Of a stretch of 64,000 nt of DNA, positions 19,634-29,470 are shown piece after piece. Position numbers and translations under genes: made by a program. A model generated the notes under the pieces. That model saw only the letters and a program-made list of their open reading frames with translations. It made no database searches and was not told the origin of the DNA. The number at the start of each line of letters is the position of its first letter. Positions within the stretch are counted from its first letter, which is position 1. Origin of the DNA: Shewanella zhangzhouensis (GTDB taxonomy: Bacteria; Pseudomonadota; Gammaproteobacteria; Enterobacterales; Shewanellaceae); contig NZ_CP080414.1 in assembly GCF_019457615.1 (NCBI RefSeq), positions 4,041,501-4,105,500 on the forward strand, given 5' to 3'.

Positions 19634-22222
19634 ATGTTTAGGGATACTGGATTTAAGGATGAAGCCAATTCCCCGTCAGGGGAAAGCATTGAGCGGTTAC
19701 TTAAGCGGGTTGACAGGCTCAGACGGCTAGCCGGCAAGTATAAACGTGCCGAAATCATCCGGGATGCACTCTTACAAATTACCCACATCGCCACCGAAGT
19801 AAATTCTCCGGAAGACTTCTATGCTGGCGTTCACTTGCATCTCAAATCCCTGATAGCGGCTGATAACTTTTTTATTGTCACTTACAACCACCGTACCGAA
19901 CGTCTGGAAATCCCTTTCTTTGCCGATGAAATGGACCCCCACCCGGCCCAGATGTACCCAGATAGAGACATCCACAGCATACTGACGCGCGGCATTACCG
20001 GTTATGTATTTCGCTGCGGCGAAACCATGCTGTGCAACGAAGCGGACTTTGAACGCCTTGTTGCTGAAGAAGCCATCGAGAATTTGGGCAGTGCCAGCCA
20101 TCAATGGCTCGGCGTGCCCATTCGGTATCAGGAGCGTACAACCGGCGTCCTGGTGGTACAAACGTACGATCCCAACGTGAGTTATGGCCTTACCGAAATC
20201 GAGCTGATGGAGTTTATCAGCCACCATATTTCAGGGGTGATGGAGCGACTTCGTCATCAGGAGCAGCTCGAACAATCCATCGATCAGCGGACAAAGGAAC
20301 TCAGCGAAGCCTACGACAAGCTGAAACTCGAAGTCTATGAAAGACGCAGAGCCGAGCGGCTGCAAAAATCTCTGTTTGAAATTGCCGAATTGTCGGCCTC
20401 GGGGTTGGAGCAGGAAGACTTCTACAGCCGACTTCACAACATTCTCAGCCACCTGATCCCCGCCAGCAACTGCTATATCGCGCTGCTTGACGATACCAAT
20501 CAGCAGCTGCGTTTCCCCTTTTATGTTTCGCAGTTGGGCACAGAGCCCCCCAGCCGTCGCCCTCTGACCGACGGTTTGACTGAATACCTGCTCAGCAGAC
20601 GCCGCCCACTGCTGCTGGATCAAAAAGATATTCAGGACCTGGTCAATAAGGGGGAGATTTATGTCAACACCCCTACGCTGAACAACACCCAAAAGATGCA
20701 TCAATGGATTGGCGTTCCGCTCTTTATCGGAGACGAAGTTCGCGGCGCCCTGACCATTTACAGCCTCAGCATGACTCAGAACTATCAAATACGCGATCTG
20801 GAGCTGCTGACCTTTGTTTCCCAGCACATAGGCACCGCCATCGAGCGCAAACAGCATGCTGAGTTCATGAAAAAGAGCTACGAGCGGCTCGAATCAAAAG
20901 TCGCTGAACGCACCCGCGAGCTGGAACTGGAAATTCAACGCCGCCGTGAAGTGGAACAAAAGCTGATTCACGACGCCAAACACGACACCCTGACAGGCCT
21001 GCCCAATCGCAGTATGTTTACCGAACGTCTCGGCCAGGCTGTGCGTCATGTGAGGCGCCATGGACGTGACCAATTCGCCCTGCTCTTCATCGACCTCGAC
21101 AGATTCAAGCAAATCAATGACACTCTGGGTCACCTTGAGGGCGACCGCTTCCTGATAGAAACGGCCCGCCGACTGTCCAATTGCATTCGCGAAAACGACA
21201 CCCTTGGCAGATTGGGGGGCGATGAATTTGTCGTGCTCCTCGACCAAATCAATACTCCCAAGGATGCCGAGGAAGTAGCCGAACGCATCCTGTCGCAGCT
21301 GTCAGAACCCTTCCAGTTGGGCGATGCCCTGTTTCAGTCCGGCGCCAGCATCGGCATTGCCGTGAGTGGGCGCAGCCAACAGGATACCCCCGAGTCAATG
21401 CTGAGAGACGCTGACGCTGCCATGTATCAGGCCAAGTCCCGGGGCAAGGGTTGCTATGTGGTTTACGACAGCAAACGTCGGCAAGAACATCAGGCAGAAC
21501 TGCATGACGAAGCCTTACTGCGGGACGCATTGGCGCGGGATGAGTTATATCTCAAAATCCTGCCGGTGGAATCTCTCTCCACGGGCGAGCCGCTGGCCTA
21601 TCGTTTAAGCCTTGGCTGGCGTCCCCCCAAAGGGGGCGAGCTGGCTGAAGACACCATTTTGTCCATTGCCGAGCGCTCCAATCTTATCCTCGAGCTGGAC
21701 CGCTGTTTGCTCAGACACCTGAAGCGTCCACTTCCCCTCGAACTCAACGAAGCCGAACTGCATTTGTGTTTATCCAGCGCCCATCTCAAGCACAAACATG
21801 CCCTGAGAGGCCTGAAAAATATGGTCAGAGAGCTGAATCTGGATACCGCAAGGTTGTGGTTGTTCTTCGATGAGCGCGCCCTGGTGCAAGACACTCAGGG
21901 ACACATTGCAGGCTTTGAGGCACTGGGAAAACTGGGGGTGAGCTTTGGGCTATCCGGCTATGGCAATGGCTACAGCTCTCTTAAATCCCTTACTTTAATG
22001 CCCATCAAGGCGTTAAGGTTGGCGCCTACGACAGACAGACTTGGCTCGGAAAAAGTGCGCTTACTCACCGCCTCGGCAATGGCAGCCACGTCATTGGGAT
22101 TAATCGTTATCGCCTCAGGCACCGAATGCAGCCTCACCCGCCAGAGTTTAATTCAGGCCGGCATAGACCGCATTCAACAACTGCAGCCACTGAATCAGGC
22201 GCAGAGCAGCGTCTGCGCCTGA
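19634..22222 (+). CDS. GAF-GAF-GGDEF sensor with degenerate EAL domain (diguanylate cyclase)
   Basis: 862-residue soluble signalling protein. GAF domains at about 45-205 and 245-405 are each followed by coiled coil. An intact GGDEF domain (about 445-605) carries GGDEF at 528-532 and an inhibitory-site motif RxxD (Arg519-Asp522). The C-terminal EAL-like domain (about 615-850) has lost the EAL signature (YRLSLGW in its place) and most catalytic acidic residues. It is therefore predicted to make c-di-GMP with product feedback inhibition and to use the EAL remnant, if at all, for binding. No membrane segments or partner gene are visible. Its product could feed the BpfD switch about 1 kb away, but that is only inference from proximity. 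Confidence 0.88.
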   Translation: MFRDTGFKDEANSPSGESIERLLKRVDRLRRLAGKYKRAEIIRDALLQITHIATEVNSPEDFYAGVHLHLKSLIAADNFFIVTYNHRTERLEIPFFADEMDPHPAQMYPDRDIHSILTRGITGYVFRCGETMLCNEADFERLVAEEAIENLGSASHQWLGVPIRYQERTTGVLVVQTYDPNVSYGLTEIELMEFISHHISGVMERLRHQEQLEQSIDQRTKELSEAYDKLKLEVYERRRAERLQKSLFEIAELSASGLEQEDFYSRLHNILSHLIPASNCYIALLDDTNQQLRFPFYVSQLGTEPPSRRPLTDGLTEYLLSRRRPLLLDQKDIQDLVNKGEIYVNTPTLNNTQKMHQWIGVPLFIGDEVRGALTIYSLSMTQNYQIRDLELLTFVSQHIGTAIERKQHAEFMKKSYERLESKVAERTRELELEIQRRREVEQKLIHDAKHDTLTGLPNRSMFTERLGQAVRHVRRHGRDQFALLFIDLDRFKQINDTLGHLEGDRFLIETARRLSNCIRENDTLGRLGGDEFVVLLDQINTPKDAEEVAERILSQLSEPFQLGDALFQSGASIGIAVSGRSQQDTPESMLRDADAAMYQAKSRGKGCYVVYDSKRRQEHQAELHDEALLRDALARDELYLKILPVESLSTGEPLAYRLSLGWRPPKGGELAEDTILSIAERSNLILELDRCLLRHLKRPLPLELNEAELHLCLSSAHLKHKHALRGLKNMVRELNLDTARLWLFFDERALVQDTQGHIAGFEALGKLGVSFGLSGYGNGYSSLKSLTLMPIKALRLAPTTDRLGSEKVRLLTASAMAATSLGLIVIASGTECSLTRQSLIQAGIDRIQQLQPLNQAQSSVCA

Positions 22223-22234
22223 TGTCCCGAGACA

Positions 22235-24247
22235 TTATTTTTTAAACATGGCCCTGAGGTTGGCGATGTTGGCTTTGCCCGTTTCCTGACGTTGTTGCTC
22301 TGTCTGGGGCTGCTTGCGACTCTCCCAAATCAAGTCATCCTGAGGCAGCTCGTCCAGAAAACGGCTGGGTTCACAGCGCATGGTTTCGCCGAACTGACGC
22401 CGCTCACGGCACAGGGTAAACCAAAGCTCACGCTGCGCCCTGGTCACCCCCACGTACGCGAGCCGACGCTCTTCTTCCACATTGTCTTCATCAATGCTGG
22501 TCTGGTGCGGCAGAATGCGCTCTTCCATGCCAATCATGAACACATAGGGAAACTCCAACCCCTTAGAGGCATGGAGGGTCATCAGCTGCACCTGGTCCCC
22601 TGCTTCGTCTTCACTGTTACGCTCCATCATGTCTCTGAGCGTCAAACGGCCCACGACCTCCGACAGCGTCATGGGCTCATCCAGATCGTCACCATTGAGC
22701 ATCTCAGTCACCCAGCGATACAGCTCGGAGATGTTCTTCATCCGCATTTCGGCCGCTTTGGCGCTGGGGCTGGTCTCGTAGAGAAAGTCCTCGTAATTGA
22801 TTTTGCGGATAAGCTGCTTGATGGCATCCACGCCTTCGCCGCGCTCGGCAATATCACCGGTTTCCACGATAAAGCGGCCAAATTGCTCCAGCGCCGTCAT
22901 GGCACTGTTCCCCAGATGGAGCTCCAGCTCAGGCTCAAAAATGGCGGCAAACATGGAAATATGTTTGCTGTTGGCAAAGTTACCCAGACGCTCCAGGGTT
23001 GCCGGGCCTATGCCGCGTTTGGGCAGGTTTACGATGCGCAAAAACGCATTGTCATCGTCCGGATTCACCACCAGCCGCAGATAGGCCATGATGTCTTTAA
23101 TTTCGGCGCGGGAGAAAAACGAGGTACCGCCGCTGAGCTTGTAGGGAATGCGGTTGGTCATCAGCGCCCTTTCTATCAGGCGCGACTGGTGGTTGCCACG
23201 GTAGAGAATGGCGTAATCGCCGTAACTGGTTTTGCCCACAAAGCGATGGCGAATAATTTCAGCCACCACCCGTTCGGCCTCCTGCTCTTCATTCAGCGCC
23301 GTTATCACCCGCATGGGCTCGCCGTAAGCAAGCTCAGAAAACAGTGACTTGTCGTACACATGGGGATTATTGGCAATGAGGATGTTGGCCGCACGCAGGA
23401 TTCGCTGACTGGACCGGTAGTTCTGCTCCAGCTTGATAAGCTTGAGGCTCGGAAAGTCCTTACCGAGCAGCACCAGGTTTTGTGGCTTGGCACCGCGCCA
23501 GGAATAGATTGACTGGTCATCGTCACCCACCACGGTAAAACGGGCGCGCTCGCCCACCAACAGCTTTACCAGCTCATACTGACTGCCGTTGGTGTCCTGA
23601 TATTCGTCCACCAGCAGGTACTGGATACGGGTCTGCCAGCGCCTGCGCACTTCTTCGTTATGCCTCAGCAGCAGGGTCGGCAGCAGAATAAGGTCATCAA
23701 AGTCGAGGGCATTGTATGCCTTCATATGCTGGGCATAGCGCTGATACAAGAGGGCAAACAGCTGCTCCCGTTCATCTTTGGCGACCTTGCGGGCATGATC
23801 CGGGATCACCAGCGCGCCCTTCCAGTTGGAAATCGAGGTCGCCAGCAGCTTGAGCAGATCCTTGTCTTCCTGAAGCTCTTTTTCAGTGAGCTCCTTTAAC
23901 AGCGCCAGGGTGTCCTGGTCATCAAACAGCGAAAAGCCGGCCTTGAGTCCTACGGCCTTGTGCTCGCGCTTGAGAATTTCCAGACCCAGTGTGTGGAAGG
24001 TAGAAATCCACAGCCCCCGCGCTTCTTTGCGACCCATGGATTGGGCGACCCGCTCTTTCATCTCCCGCGCCGCCTTATTGGTAAAGGTCACGGCGGCAAT
24101 ATTGCGAGCCTGATAGCCACACTTCTGCACCAGATAAGCAATTTTGTTGATGATCACCCGCGTTTTACCACTGCCCGCACCCGCCAATACCAGACAAGGA
24201 CCGGAAACATAATGGACTGCATCATTTTGTGCGGGGTTCAGCTTCAT
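22235..24247 (-). CDS. rep: ATP-dependent DNA helicase Rep (UvrD/Rep superfamily 1)
   Basis: 670 residues from MKLNPAQNDAV, chosen because Rep proteins begin this way; the open frame extends 42 codons further upstream without similarity. Walker A AGAGSGKT, motif II DEYQDTN, motif III GDDDQSIYSWRGA and the C-terminal VTRAQREL motif are all present. It is a 3'-5' helicase that helps replication forks through obstacles and restarts stalled forks. The length matches E. coli Rep (673). It is convergent with the GGDEF gene (12 bases between them) and divergent from the tetR regulator. Confidence 0.94.
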   Translation of the reverse strand: MKLNPAQNDAVHYVSGPCLVLAGAGSGKTRVIINKIAYLVQKCGYQARNIAAVTFTNKAAREMKERVAQSMGRKEARGLWISTFHTLGLEILKREHKAVGLKAGFSLFDDQDTLALLKELTEKELQEDKDLLKLLATSISNWKGALVIPDHARKVAKDEREQLFALLYQRYAQHMKAYNALDFDDLILLPTLLLRHNEEVRRRWQTRIQYLLVDEYQDTNGSQYELVKLLVGERARFTVVGDDDQSIYSWRGAKPQNLVLLGKDFPSLKLIKLEQNYRSSQRILRAANILIANNPHVYDKSLFSELAYGEPMRVITALNEEQEAERVVAEIIRHRFVGKTSYGDYAILYRGNHQSRLIERALMTNRIPYKLSGGTSFFSRAEIKDIMAYLRLVVNPDDDNAFLRIVNLPKRGIGPATLERLGNFANSKHISMFAAIFEPELELHLGNSAMTALEQFGRFIVETGDIAERGEGVDAIKQLIRKINYEDFLYETSPSAKAAEMRMKNISELYRWVTEMLNGDDLDEPMTLSEVVGRLTLRDMMERNSEDEAGDQVQLMTLHASKGLEFPYVFMIGMEERILPHQTSIDEDNVEEERRLAYVGVTRAQRELWFTLCRERRQFGETMRCEPSRFLDELPQDDLIWESRKQPQTEQQRQETGKANIANLRAMFKK

Positions 24248-24358
24248 GGGGGCGATATTTAACCGGGTTAACCAAACAGAGGACTGGCGATCATAGCAGA
24301 TCCCAAAGCATGCAGGCGACCCTGCAGCGCTTGCCAAATTTATTGCAGCACCATAAAA

Positions 24359-24376
24359 TGAATGAACGTTCATTCA
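24359..24376. promoter_or_regulatory. Palindromic operator upstream of the TetR gene
   Basis: TGAATGAACGTTCATTCA is a perfect 18-bp palindrome ending 15 bases before the chosen tetR start. Its size and symmetry suit a TetR-family dimer, so the regulator probably represses itself and the efflux genes behind it. It also covers the upstream ATG at 24362, which argues against that start. Confidence 0.75.
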
Positions 24377-24391
24377 CTACAGGTGTCAGTT

Positions 24392-24958
24392 ATGGACAAC
24401 AAGCGGGAACAAATTCTCAGAGCAGCCGAAAACATTATCGCCAACGACGGACTTCACAATCTGTCGATGCAGAAGCTGGCCAAAGATGCCGGTGTGGCTG
24501 CGGGCACCATCTATCGGTATTTCGCCGATAAAGATGCCCTCATCGATGAATTGAGACGCGATGTGCTGACCCAAATCGCCAACTTTATTCTCGCTGATGC
24601 CGTTGAAGGCAGCATCGAGGCCCGTTTTCGGCGTATCTGGTTCAACATCATCCGCCTCGGCGAAACCTGTACCCTGGAGCGGCTCAACTTCGAGCAATAC
24701 ACCCATCTTCCCGGCGCCAACAGCGAAGAGCACCGCAAGTTTGAGCGGGAAACCTTCGCCCCCCTGCACGCACTCTTCGCCGAGGCGAAGGCCCAGGGAC
24801 TGATGTTGGAGATGGATGATGAACTCTTGTTTGCGCTGGCCTTTGAGCCGGCCGTGGGCCTGTGCAGGCGAATGCGCCGCACCGGCATGAACTTTCAACA
24901 AAGCGAGCTGGAGCAGGTATGTGACCTGTGCTGGCGCGCCATCAAGCCTCACCAATAA
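24392..24958 (+). CDS. TetR-family transcriptional repressor of an RND efflux operon
   Basis: 188 residues from MDNKREQIL. The start was chosen because a CAGGTG sequence precedes it and because the upstream ATG at 24362 falls inside the operator palindrome. The N-terminal helix-turn-helix (about 25-50) has the family pattern MQKLAKDAGVAAGTIYRYFADKD. The C-terminal ligand domain is variable and gives no inducer. The membrane fusion protein gene starts 16 bases downstream, so regulator, adaptor and pump likely form one autoregulated operon. Confidence 0.9.
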   Translation: MDNKREQILRAAENIIANDGLHNLSMQKLAKDAGVAAGTIYRYFADKDALIDELRRDVLTQIANFILADAVEGSIEARFRRIWFNIIRLGETCTLERLNFEQYTHLPGANSEEHRKFERETFAPLHALFAEAKAQGLMLEMDDELLFALAFEPAVGLCRRMRRTGMNFQQSELEQVCDLCWRAIKPHQ

Positions 24959-24974
24959 GCGGAGCCAATAGGCA

Positions 24975-26093
24975 ATGAAAAAGTGGATTCTGGTCATGCT
25001 GACCATAGCGCTGGTGACTCTGGGGAGTGTCATCGGCTTTAATCTGTTTGTAAAAGGCAAGATTGCCGAGGCCATCGCCAATATGCCGGAAGCCGAGTTT
25101 CCGGTCACGGCGCTGGCAGTAAGCCCTACTCAGTGGCAACCCACCATTGACGCTATCGGCTTTGTCGAGCCCCATCAGGGTGTCACCATCGCCAACGAAG
25201 CGGCGGGCGTAGTCACCAACATCGCCTTCGAGAATGGCAGCAATATCAGCAAAGACCAGTTGCTGGTTGCCCTGGACACCCGGGTCGAAAAGGCAAACCT
25301 GCAGGCCAAGCTGGTGCAGCTGCCTGCCGCTGAAGCCGACTTCAAACGCTTAACTCGTTTGTACGCACAAAAATCGGTATCAAAGCAGGACCTGGACAAC
25401 GCCGAGGCCAAGTATCTGGCACTGAAGGCTGATATCGAAAGCCTGGAAGCCACCATAGGTCGCCGCGAAATCCGCGCGCCCTTCTCTGGCCTGGTGGGTA
25501 TCCGCAACATTAACCTCGGTGAGTATCTGCAGGTTGGCAGTGACATAGTGCGTCTTGAAGACATCAGCACCATGAAAATCCGCTTCACCATTCCACAAAC
25601 CCAGTTACCCAGAGTAGCCGTGGGGCAAAAAATTCATGTGTATGTGGATGCCTATCCGGAAGAAGCCTTCGAAGGGGAAATTGCCGCCATCGAACCTGCG
25701 GTCTTTTATCAAAGCGGTCTGATTCAGATCCAGGCGCGGATCCCCAACGATCATGCCCGCCTCAGAAGCGGTATGTTTGCCCGGGTCAGCGTTCTCCTCG
25801 ATAAGCTCGAGCAACAAATCGTACTGCCGCAGACTGCCATTAACTTTACGCTTTATGGCAACTCGGTTTATCTGGTTGAGAAGCATGACGAAAACGGCCA
25901 GCCCGTTTTAAGAGTTCGCCAAATCAACGTGAATGTACTCGAGCGCAGTGGCAACGATGCTCTGGTCACGGGCCCGCTGAAGCAAGGCGATCTGGTGATC
26001 ACATCCGGGCAAATCCGCCTGTCCAACAACAGCAAGGTCAGCGTGGTGGAAGATAAGGCCATGACCGAAGCCGCCACCATGCCCAAGCTCTAA
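24975..26093 (+). CDS. RND efflux periplasmic adaptor (membrane fusion protein)
   Basis: 372 residues: an N-terminal signal or anchor helix (about 4-25), a lipoyl half near 70-105 (IGFVEPHQGVTIANEAAG), a short coiled coil (about 110-155), the second lipoyl half near 165-185 (IRAPFSGLVGIRNIN) and beta-barrel domains. It bridges the inner-membrane RND pump to an outer-membrane channel. It lies between tetR and the pump gene, 12 bases before the latter. No outer-membrane factor is encoded here, so a TolC-like protein from elsewhere is needed. Confidence 0.92.
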   Translation: MKKWILVMLTIALVTLGSVIGFNLFVKGKIAEAIANMPEAEFPVTALAVSPTQWQPTIDAIGFVEPHQGVTIANEAAGVVTNIAFENGSNISKDQLLVALDTRVEKANLQAKLVQLPAAEADFKRLTRLYAQKSVSKQDLDNAEAKYLALKADIESLEATIGRREIRAPFSGLVGIRNINLGEYLQVGSDIVRLEDISTMKIRFTIPQTQLPRVAVGQKIHVYVDAYPEEAFEGEIAAIEPAVFYQSGLIQIQARIPNDHARLRSGMFARVSVLLDKLEQQIVLPQTAINFTLYGNSVYLVEKHDENGQPVLRVRQINVNVLERSGNDALVTGPLKQGDLVITSGQIRLSNNSKVSVVEDKAMTEAATMPKL

Positions 26094-26105
26094 GGAGATA
26101 TCCGG

Positions 26106-29100
26106 ATGCGCTTTACAGATATCTTTATCAAACGGCCGGTGCTTGCCGTTTCGATAAGCTTCCTCATACTGCTGCTGGGATTGAATGCCCTCAAAAGCAT
26201 GCAGGTGCGGGAATATCCCGAGATGACCAATACCGTGGTCAACGTGGCCACCAGTTATTATGGTGCCGACGCCGACCTCATTCAGGGCTTTATTACCCAG
26301 CCGCTGGAACAGGCATTGGCCCAGGCCGACAACGTGGATTTTATGACCTCCGAGAGTTTTCTCGGCAAGTCCAATATCAACGTGTACATGAAGCTCAATA
26401 CCGATCCCAATGGCGCCCTGGCTGATATTCTTGCCAAGGTAAATTCGGTGCGCTCGCAGCTGCCCAAGGAGTCGGAAGACCCGACTGTGACCATGTCCAC
26501 CGGCTCACAAACGTCTGTGCTCTATATCGCCTTTTCCAGCAACAGCATCAACTCGAGCCAGCTGACAGACTATCTGGAGCGGGTGGTTAAACCGCAGCTC
26601 TTTACCATCAACGGGGTCGCCAAGGTTAACCTCTACGGCGGTATCCAGTACTCGATGCGCATATGGCTCGACCCGGCTCGCATGGGCGCGTTCAACCTGA
26701 GCGCCACCGAAGTGATGCAGGTACTGCAGGCCAACAACTTCCAGTCTGCCGTGGGTCAGGCCAATGGTGTCTATACCCTGTTTAACGGCACCGCCGATAC
26801 TCAGGTGGCCACCATCGACGAACTGAAACGCTTGGTGATTAAAAGTGGTGACGGCAAGGTGGTTCGCCTCGGTGACATTGCTGAAGTGTCGCTGGATAAG
26901 AGCCACGATGTGTACCGCGCACTGGCCGACGGTCAGGAGGCCGTGGTCATAGGTCTGGACGTGACACCCACGGCCAACCCTCTCACGGTGGCCGCCGATG
27001 CCCGTACTCTGCTGCCGGAAATCGAGCGCAGTCTGCCGCCATCCATCAAGGCGCGCATTCTCTATGATTCATCCCGCGCCATCGATGAGTCCATCAATGA
27101 GGTTATCAAAACCATAGGTGAAGCGGCGATTATCGTGATTGTGGTGATCACCCTGTTTTTGGGTTCGCTGCGCGCCGTGCTTATTCCAATTGTGACCATT
27201 CCACTGTCGCTGATTGGCGTGGCCATCATCATGCAAACATTCGGCTTCAGTTTGAACCTGATGACACTGCTCGCCATGGTACTGGCCATCGGCCTGGTGG
27301 TGGACGACGCCATCGTGGTGGTGGAAAACGTCGACAGACACATCAAGCTCGGCGAAAGCCCGTTTCGCGCTGCCATCATAGGTACCCGTGAAATCGCGGT
27401 GCCGGTAATTTCCATGACCATCACTCTGGCGGCTGTGTACGCCCCCATCGCGCTGATGGGGGGCATCACGGGCTCCTTGTTTAAAGAGTTTGCCCTGACC
27501 CTGGCGGGCGCCGTATTTATTTCGGGGATAGTGGCACTGACTCTGTCGCCCATGATGTGCTCGAAAATCCTCAAAGAGCACAGCGCGCCGAGCAAGTTTG
27601 AGCATGCGGTTGAAACAACCCTGAGTCGCATGACCGACAGTTACGCCCGCATGCTGGCGGCTGTCATGCAAAGGCGTGCCGTGGTCGTGGCCTTCGCGAT
27701 TATCGTGTTTGCCTCGCTGCCGTTTTTGTTTAAATTCATCCCCGCTGAGCTTGCCCCCAAGGAAGACAAAGGTGTGGTGATGATGATGGGTACTGCGCCT
27801 TCCACGGCCAACCTCGATTACATCCAGGCCAACATGACGCTGGTCACCAACATGATTGCGGCCCAGCCTGAATCGGCAGCCTCACTCGCCTTTGTGGGCA
27901 TTCCAAACGCCAATCAGGCATTTGGTATTGCGCCGCTGGTGCCCTGGAGCGAGCGTGACAAGAGCCAGAAGGAGATGCAGAAGTTCTTTGCCGGTGAGGT
28001 AAAGAGCATCCCCGGCATGGCGGTAACCACCTTCGAGATGCCTGAATTGCCCGGCGCCTCCAGCGGCTTGCCAATTCAGTTTGTGGTCACTACCGCCAGC
28101 AGTTTTGAGAGCCTGTTCCAGATTGGTACTCAAGTGCTGGAGAAGGTGCAAAAGAGCCCGTATTTCATCTACTCCGAGATGAACCTCAAGTTCGACTCAG
28201 GCAGCATGCGCATCCATATCAAGCGCGATCTGGCGGGCACCTACGGGGTGACCATGCAGGATATCGGCATGACGCTGTCGACCATGATGAGCGACGGCTA
28301 TGTTAACCGCATCAACCTCGATGGCCGCTCCTATGAAGTGATCCCTCAGGTGGAGCGTAAACTGCGCGCCAATCCCGAGTCGCTGGCAAATTATTACGTG
28401 AAGGCCGCCGACGGTAATTCAATTCCGCTCTCAAGCCTGGTGGAAATCGAGATGGTGGCTCAGCCCCGCTCTTTGCCCCACTTCAACCAGATGAACTCGC
28501 TGACCATTGGCGGCGTGGCCACCCCCGGGGTTGCCATAGGGGATGCCATCGCCTTCCTGCAGGACATAGGCGACAACGAGTTGCCCAAGGGCTACAACTA
28601 CGACTTCCTCGGCGAAGCCCGTCAGTTTGTGACCGAAGGCTCGGCGCTGTACAGCACCTTCCTGCTGGCCATTGCCATCATCTTTTTGGTGTTGGCGAGT
28701 CAGTTCGAGAGCCTGAAAGACCCTGTGGTTATCCTGGTGTCTGTGCCGCTGGCCATCTGCGGCGCCCTGATTGCACTGGGGTGGACCCATGTGTTCGGGC
28801 TCTCGTCCATGAACATCTATACCCAGGTGGGCCTGATCACTCTGGTGGGACTTATCACCAAACACGGGATCCTGATGTGTGAGGTGGCCAAGGAAGAGCA
28901 GCTGCACCGTGGTATCGTTCGCATCGAGGCCATCAGTCTGGCAGCCAAAATCCGCTTGCGCCCCATCCTGATGACCACTGCAGCCATGATTGCGGGCCTT
29001 ATTCCGCTGCTGTTCGCCTCCGGCGCCGGCGCCGTAGCCCGCTTCAACATAGGTCTGGTGATTGTGGCTGGCCTTGCCATAGGCACTGTGTTCACCCTGT

Positions 29101-29177
29101 TTGTACTGCCGGTGATCTACAGTTTCCTCGGCGAAAAGCACAAGCCGCTGCCTGAATTTGTTGAGGCCAACGCCTGA
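26106..29177 (+). CDS. RND multidrug efflux transporter, HAE1 family
   Basis: 1023 residues, the normal size for AcrB/MexF-type pumps, with the duplicated arrangement of one helix, a large periplasmic loop and further helices. The proton-relay pair is visible in GLVVDDAIVVVEN (about 397-409). MRFTDIFIKRPVLA at the N-terminus is typical. It is a proton-driven exporter of drugs or toxic metabolites; the substrate cannot be told. It is last in the tetR-adaptor-pump operon and followed by a terminator. Confidence 0.94.
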   Translation: MRFTDIFIKRPVLAVSISFLILLLGLNALKSMQVREYPEMTNTVVNVATSYYGADADLIQGFITQPLEQALAQADNVDFMTSESFLGKSNINVYMKLNTDPNGALADILAKVNSVRSQLPKESEDPTVTMSTGSQTSVLYIAFSSNSINSSQLTDYLERVVKPQLFTINGVAKVNLYGGIQYSMRIWLDPARMGAFNLSATEVMQVLQANNFQSAVGQANGVYTLFNGTADTQVATIDELKRLVIKSGDGKVVRLGDIAEVSLDKSHDVYRALADGQEAVVIGLDVTPTANPLTVAADARTLLPEIERSLPPSIKARILYDSSRAIDESINEVIKTIGEAAIIVIVVITLFLGSLRAVLIPIVTIPLSLIGVAIIMQTFGFSLNLMTLLAMVLAIGLVVDDAIVVVENVDRHIKLGESPFRAAIIGTREIAVPVISMTITLAAVYAPIALMGGITGSLFKEFALTLAGAVFISGIVALTLSPMMCSKILKEHSAPSKFEHAVETTLSRMTDSYARMLAAVMQRRAVVVAFAIIVFASLPFLFKFIPAELAPKEDKGVVMMMGTAPSTANLDYIQANMTLVTNMIAAQPESAASLAFVGIPNANQAFGIAPLVPWSERDKSQKEMQKFFAGEVKSIPGMAVTTFEMPELPGASSGLPIQFVVTTASSFESLFQIGTQVLEKVQKSPYFIYSEMNLKFDSGSMRIHIKRDLAGTYGVTMQDIGMTLSTMMSDGYVNRINLDGRSYEVIPQVERKLRANPESLANYYVKAADGNSIPLSSLVEIEMVAQPRSLPHFNQMNSLTIGGVATPGVAIGDAIAFLQDIGDNELPKGYNYDFLGEARQFVTEGSALYSTFLLAIAIIFLVLASQFESLKDPVVILVSVPLAICGALIALGWTHVFGLSSMNIYTQVGLITLVGLITKHGILMCEVAKEEQLHRGIVRIEAISLAAKIRLRPILMTTAAMIAGLIPLLFASGAGAVARFNIGLVIVAGLAIGTVFTLFVLPVIYSFLGEKHKPLPEFVEANA

Positions 29178-29192
29178 TAACTGAACCTTTGG

Positions 29193-29220
29193 AAAAAGCC
29201 GGGACTATCCCGGCTTTTTT
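29193..29220 (+). terminator. Rho-independent terminator after the RND pump
   Basis: AAAAGCCGGGA and TCCCGGCTTTTTT pair around a short loop, 16 bases after the pump stop codon. The remaining 250 bases up to katG show no further gene. Confidence 0.88.
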
Positions 29221-29470
29221 ATTGCCCTTCTCAGCCCATTTCCCCTTCGCCTGCAACAATGCTAACGCTTAAATAACAGGTCGTTGCAATCGCTAAATGT
29301 GATTGGAAGCCGACTCTCCCCTCTACTAGTATGAGGAGGTCAATACAATGTGCAGCCAAAGGTGTCGGCGGCAAATGGCAGCTGAGTGACTCAGTTGCCC
29401 AGCCCCTGTCGATACCGTGTTTTCTGATGGAAGCCCTTAAACAGGGAATGGTACTAAGGAGAGCAGCAAC

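Noticed and set aside
22292..23347. 351-codon plus-strand frame opposite rep
   Set aside because: Antisense of conserved helicase motifs; no support of its own.
27062..27671. Long overlapping minus-strand frames within the RND pump gene (189 and 200 codons)
   Set aside because: Low-complexity His/Gln/Thr-rich translations opposite conserved membrane helices; typical antisense shadow.
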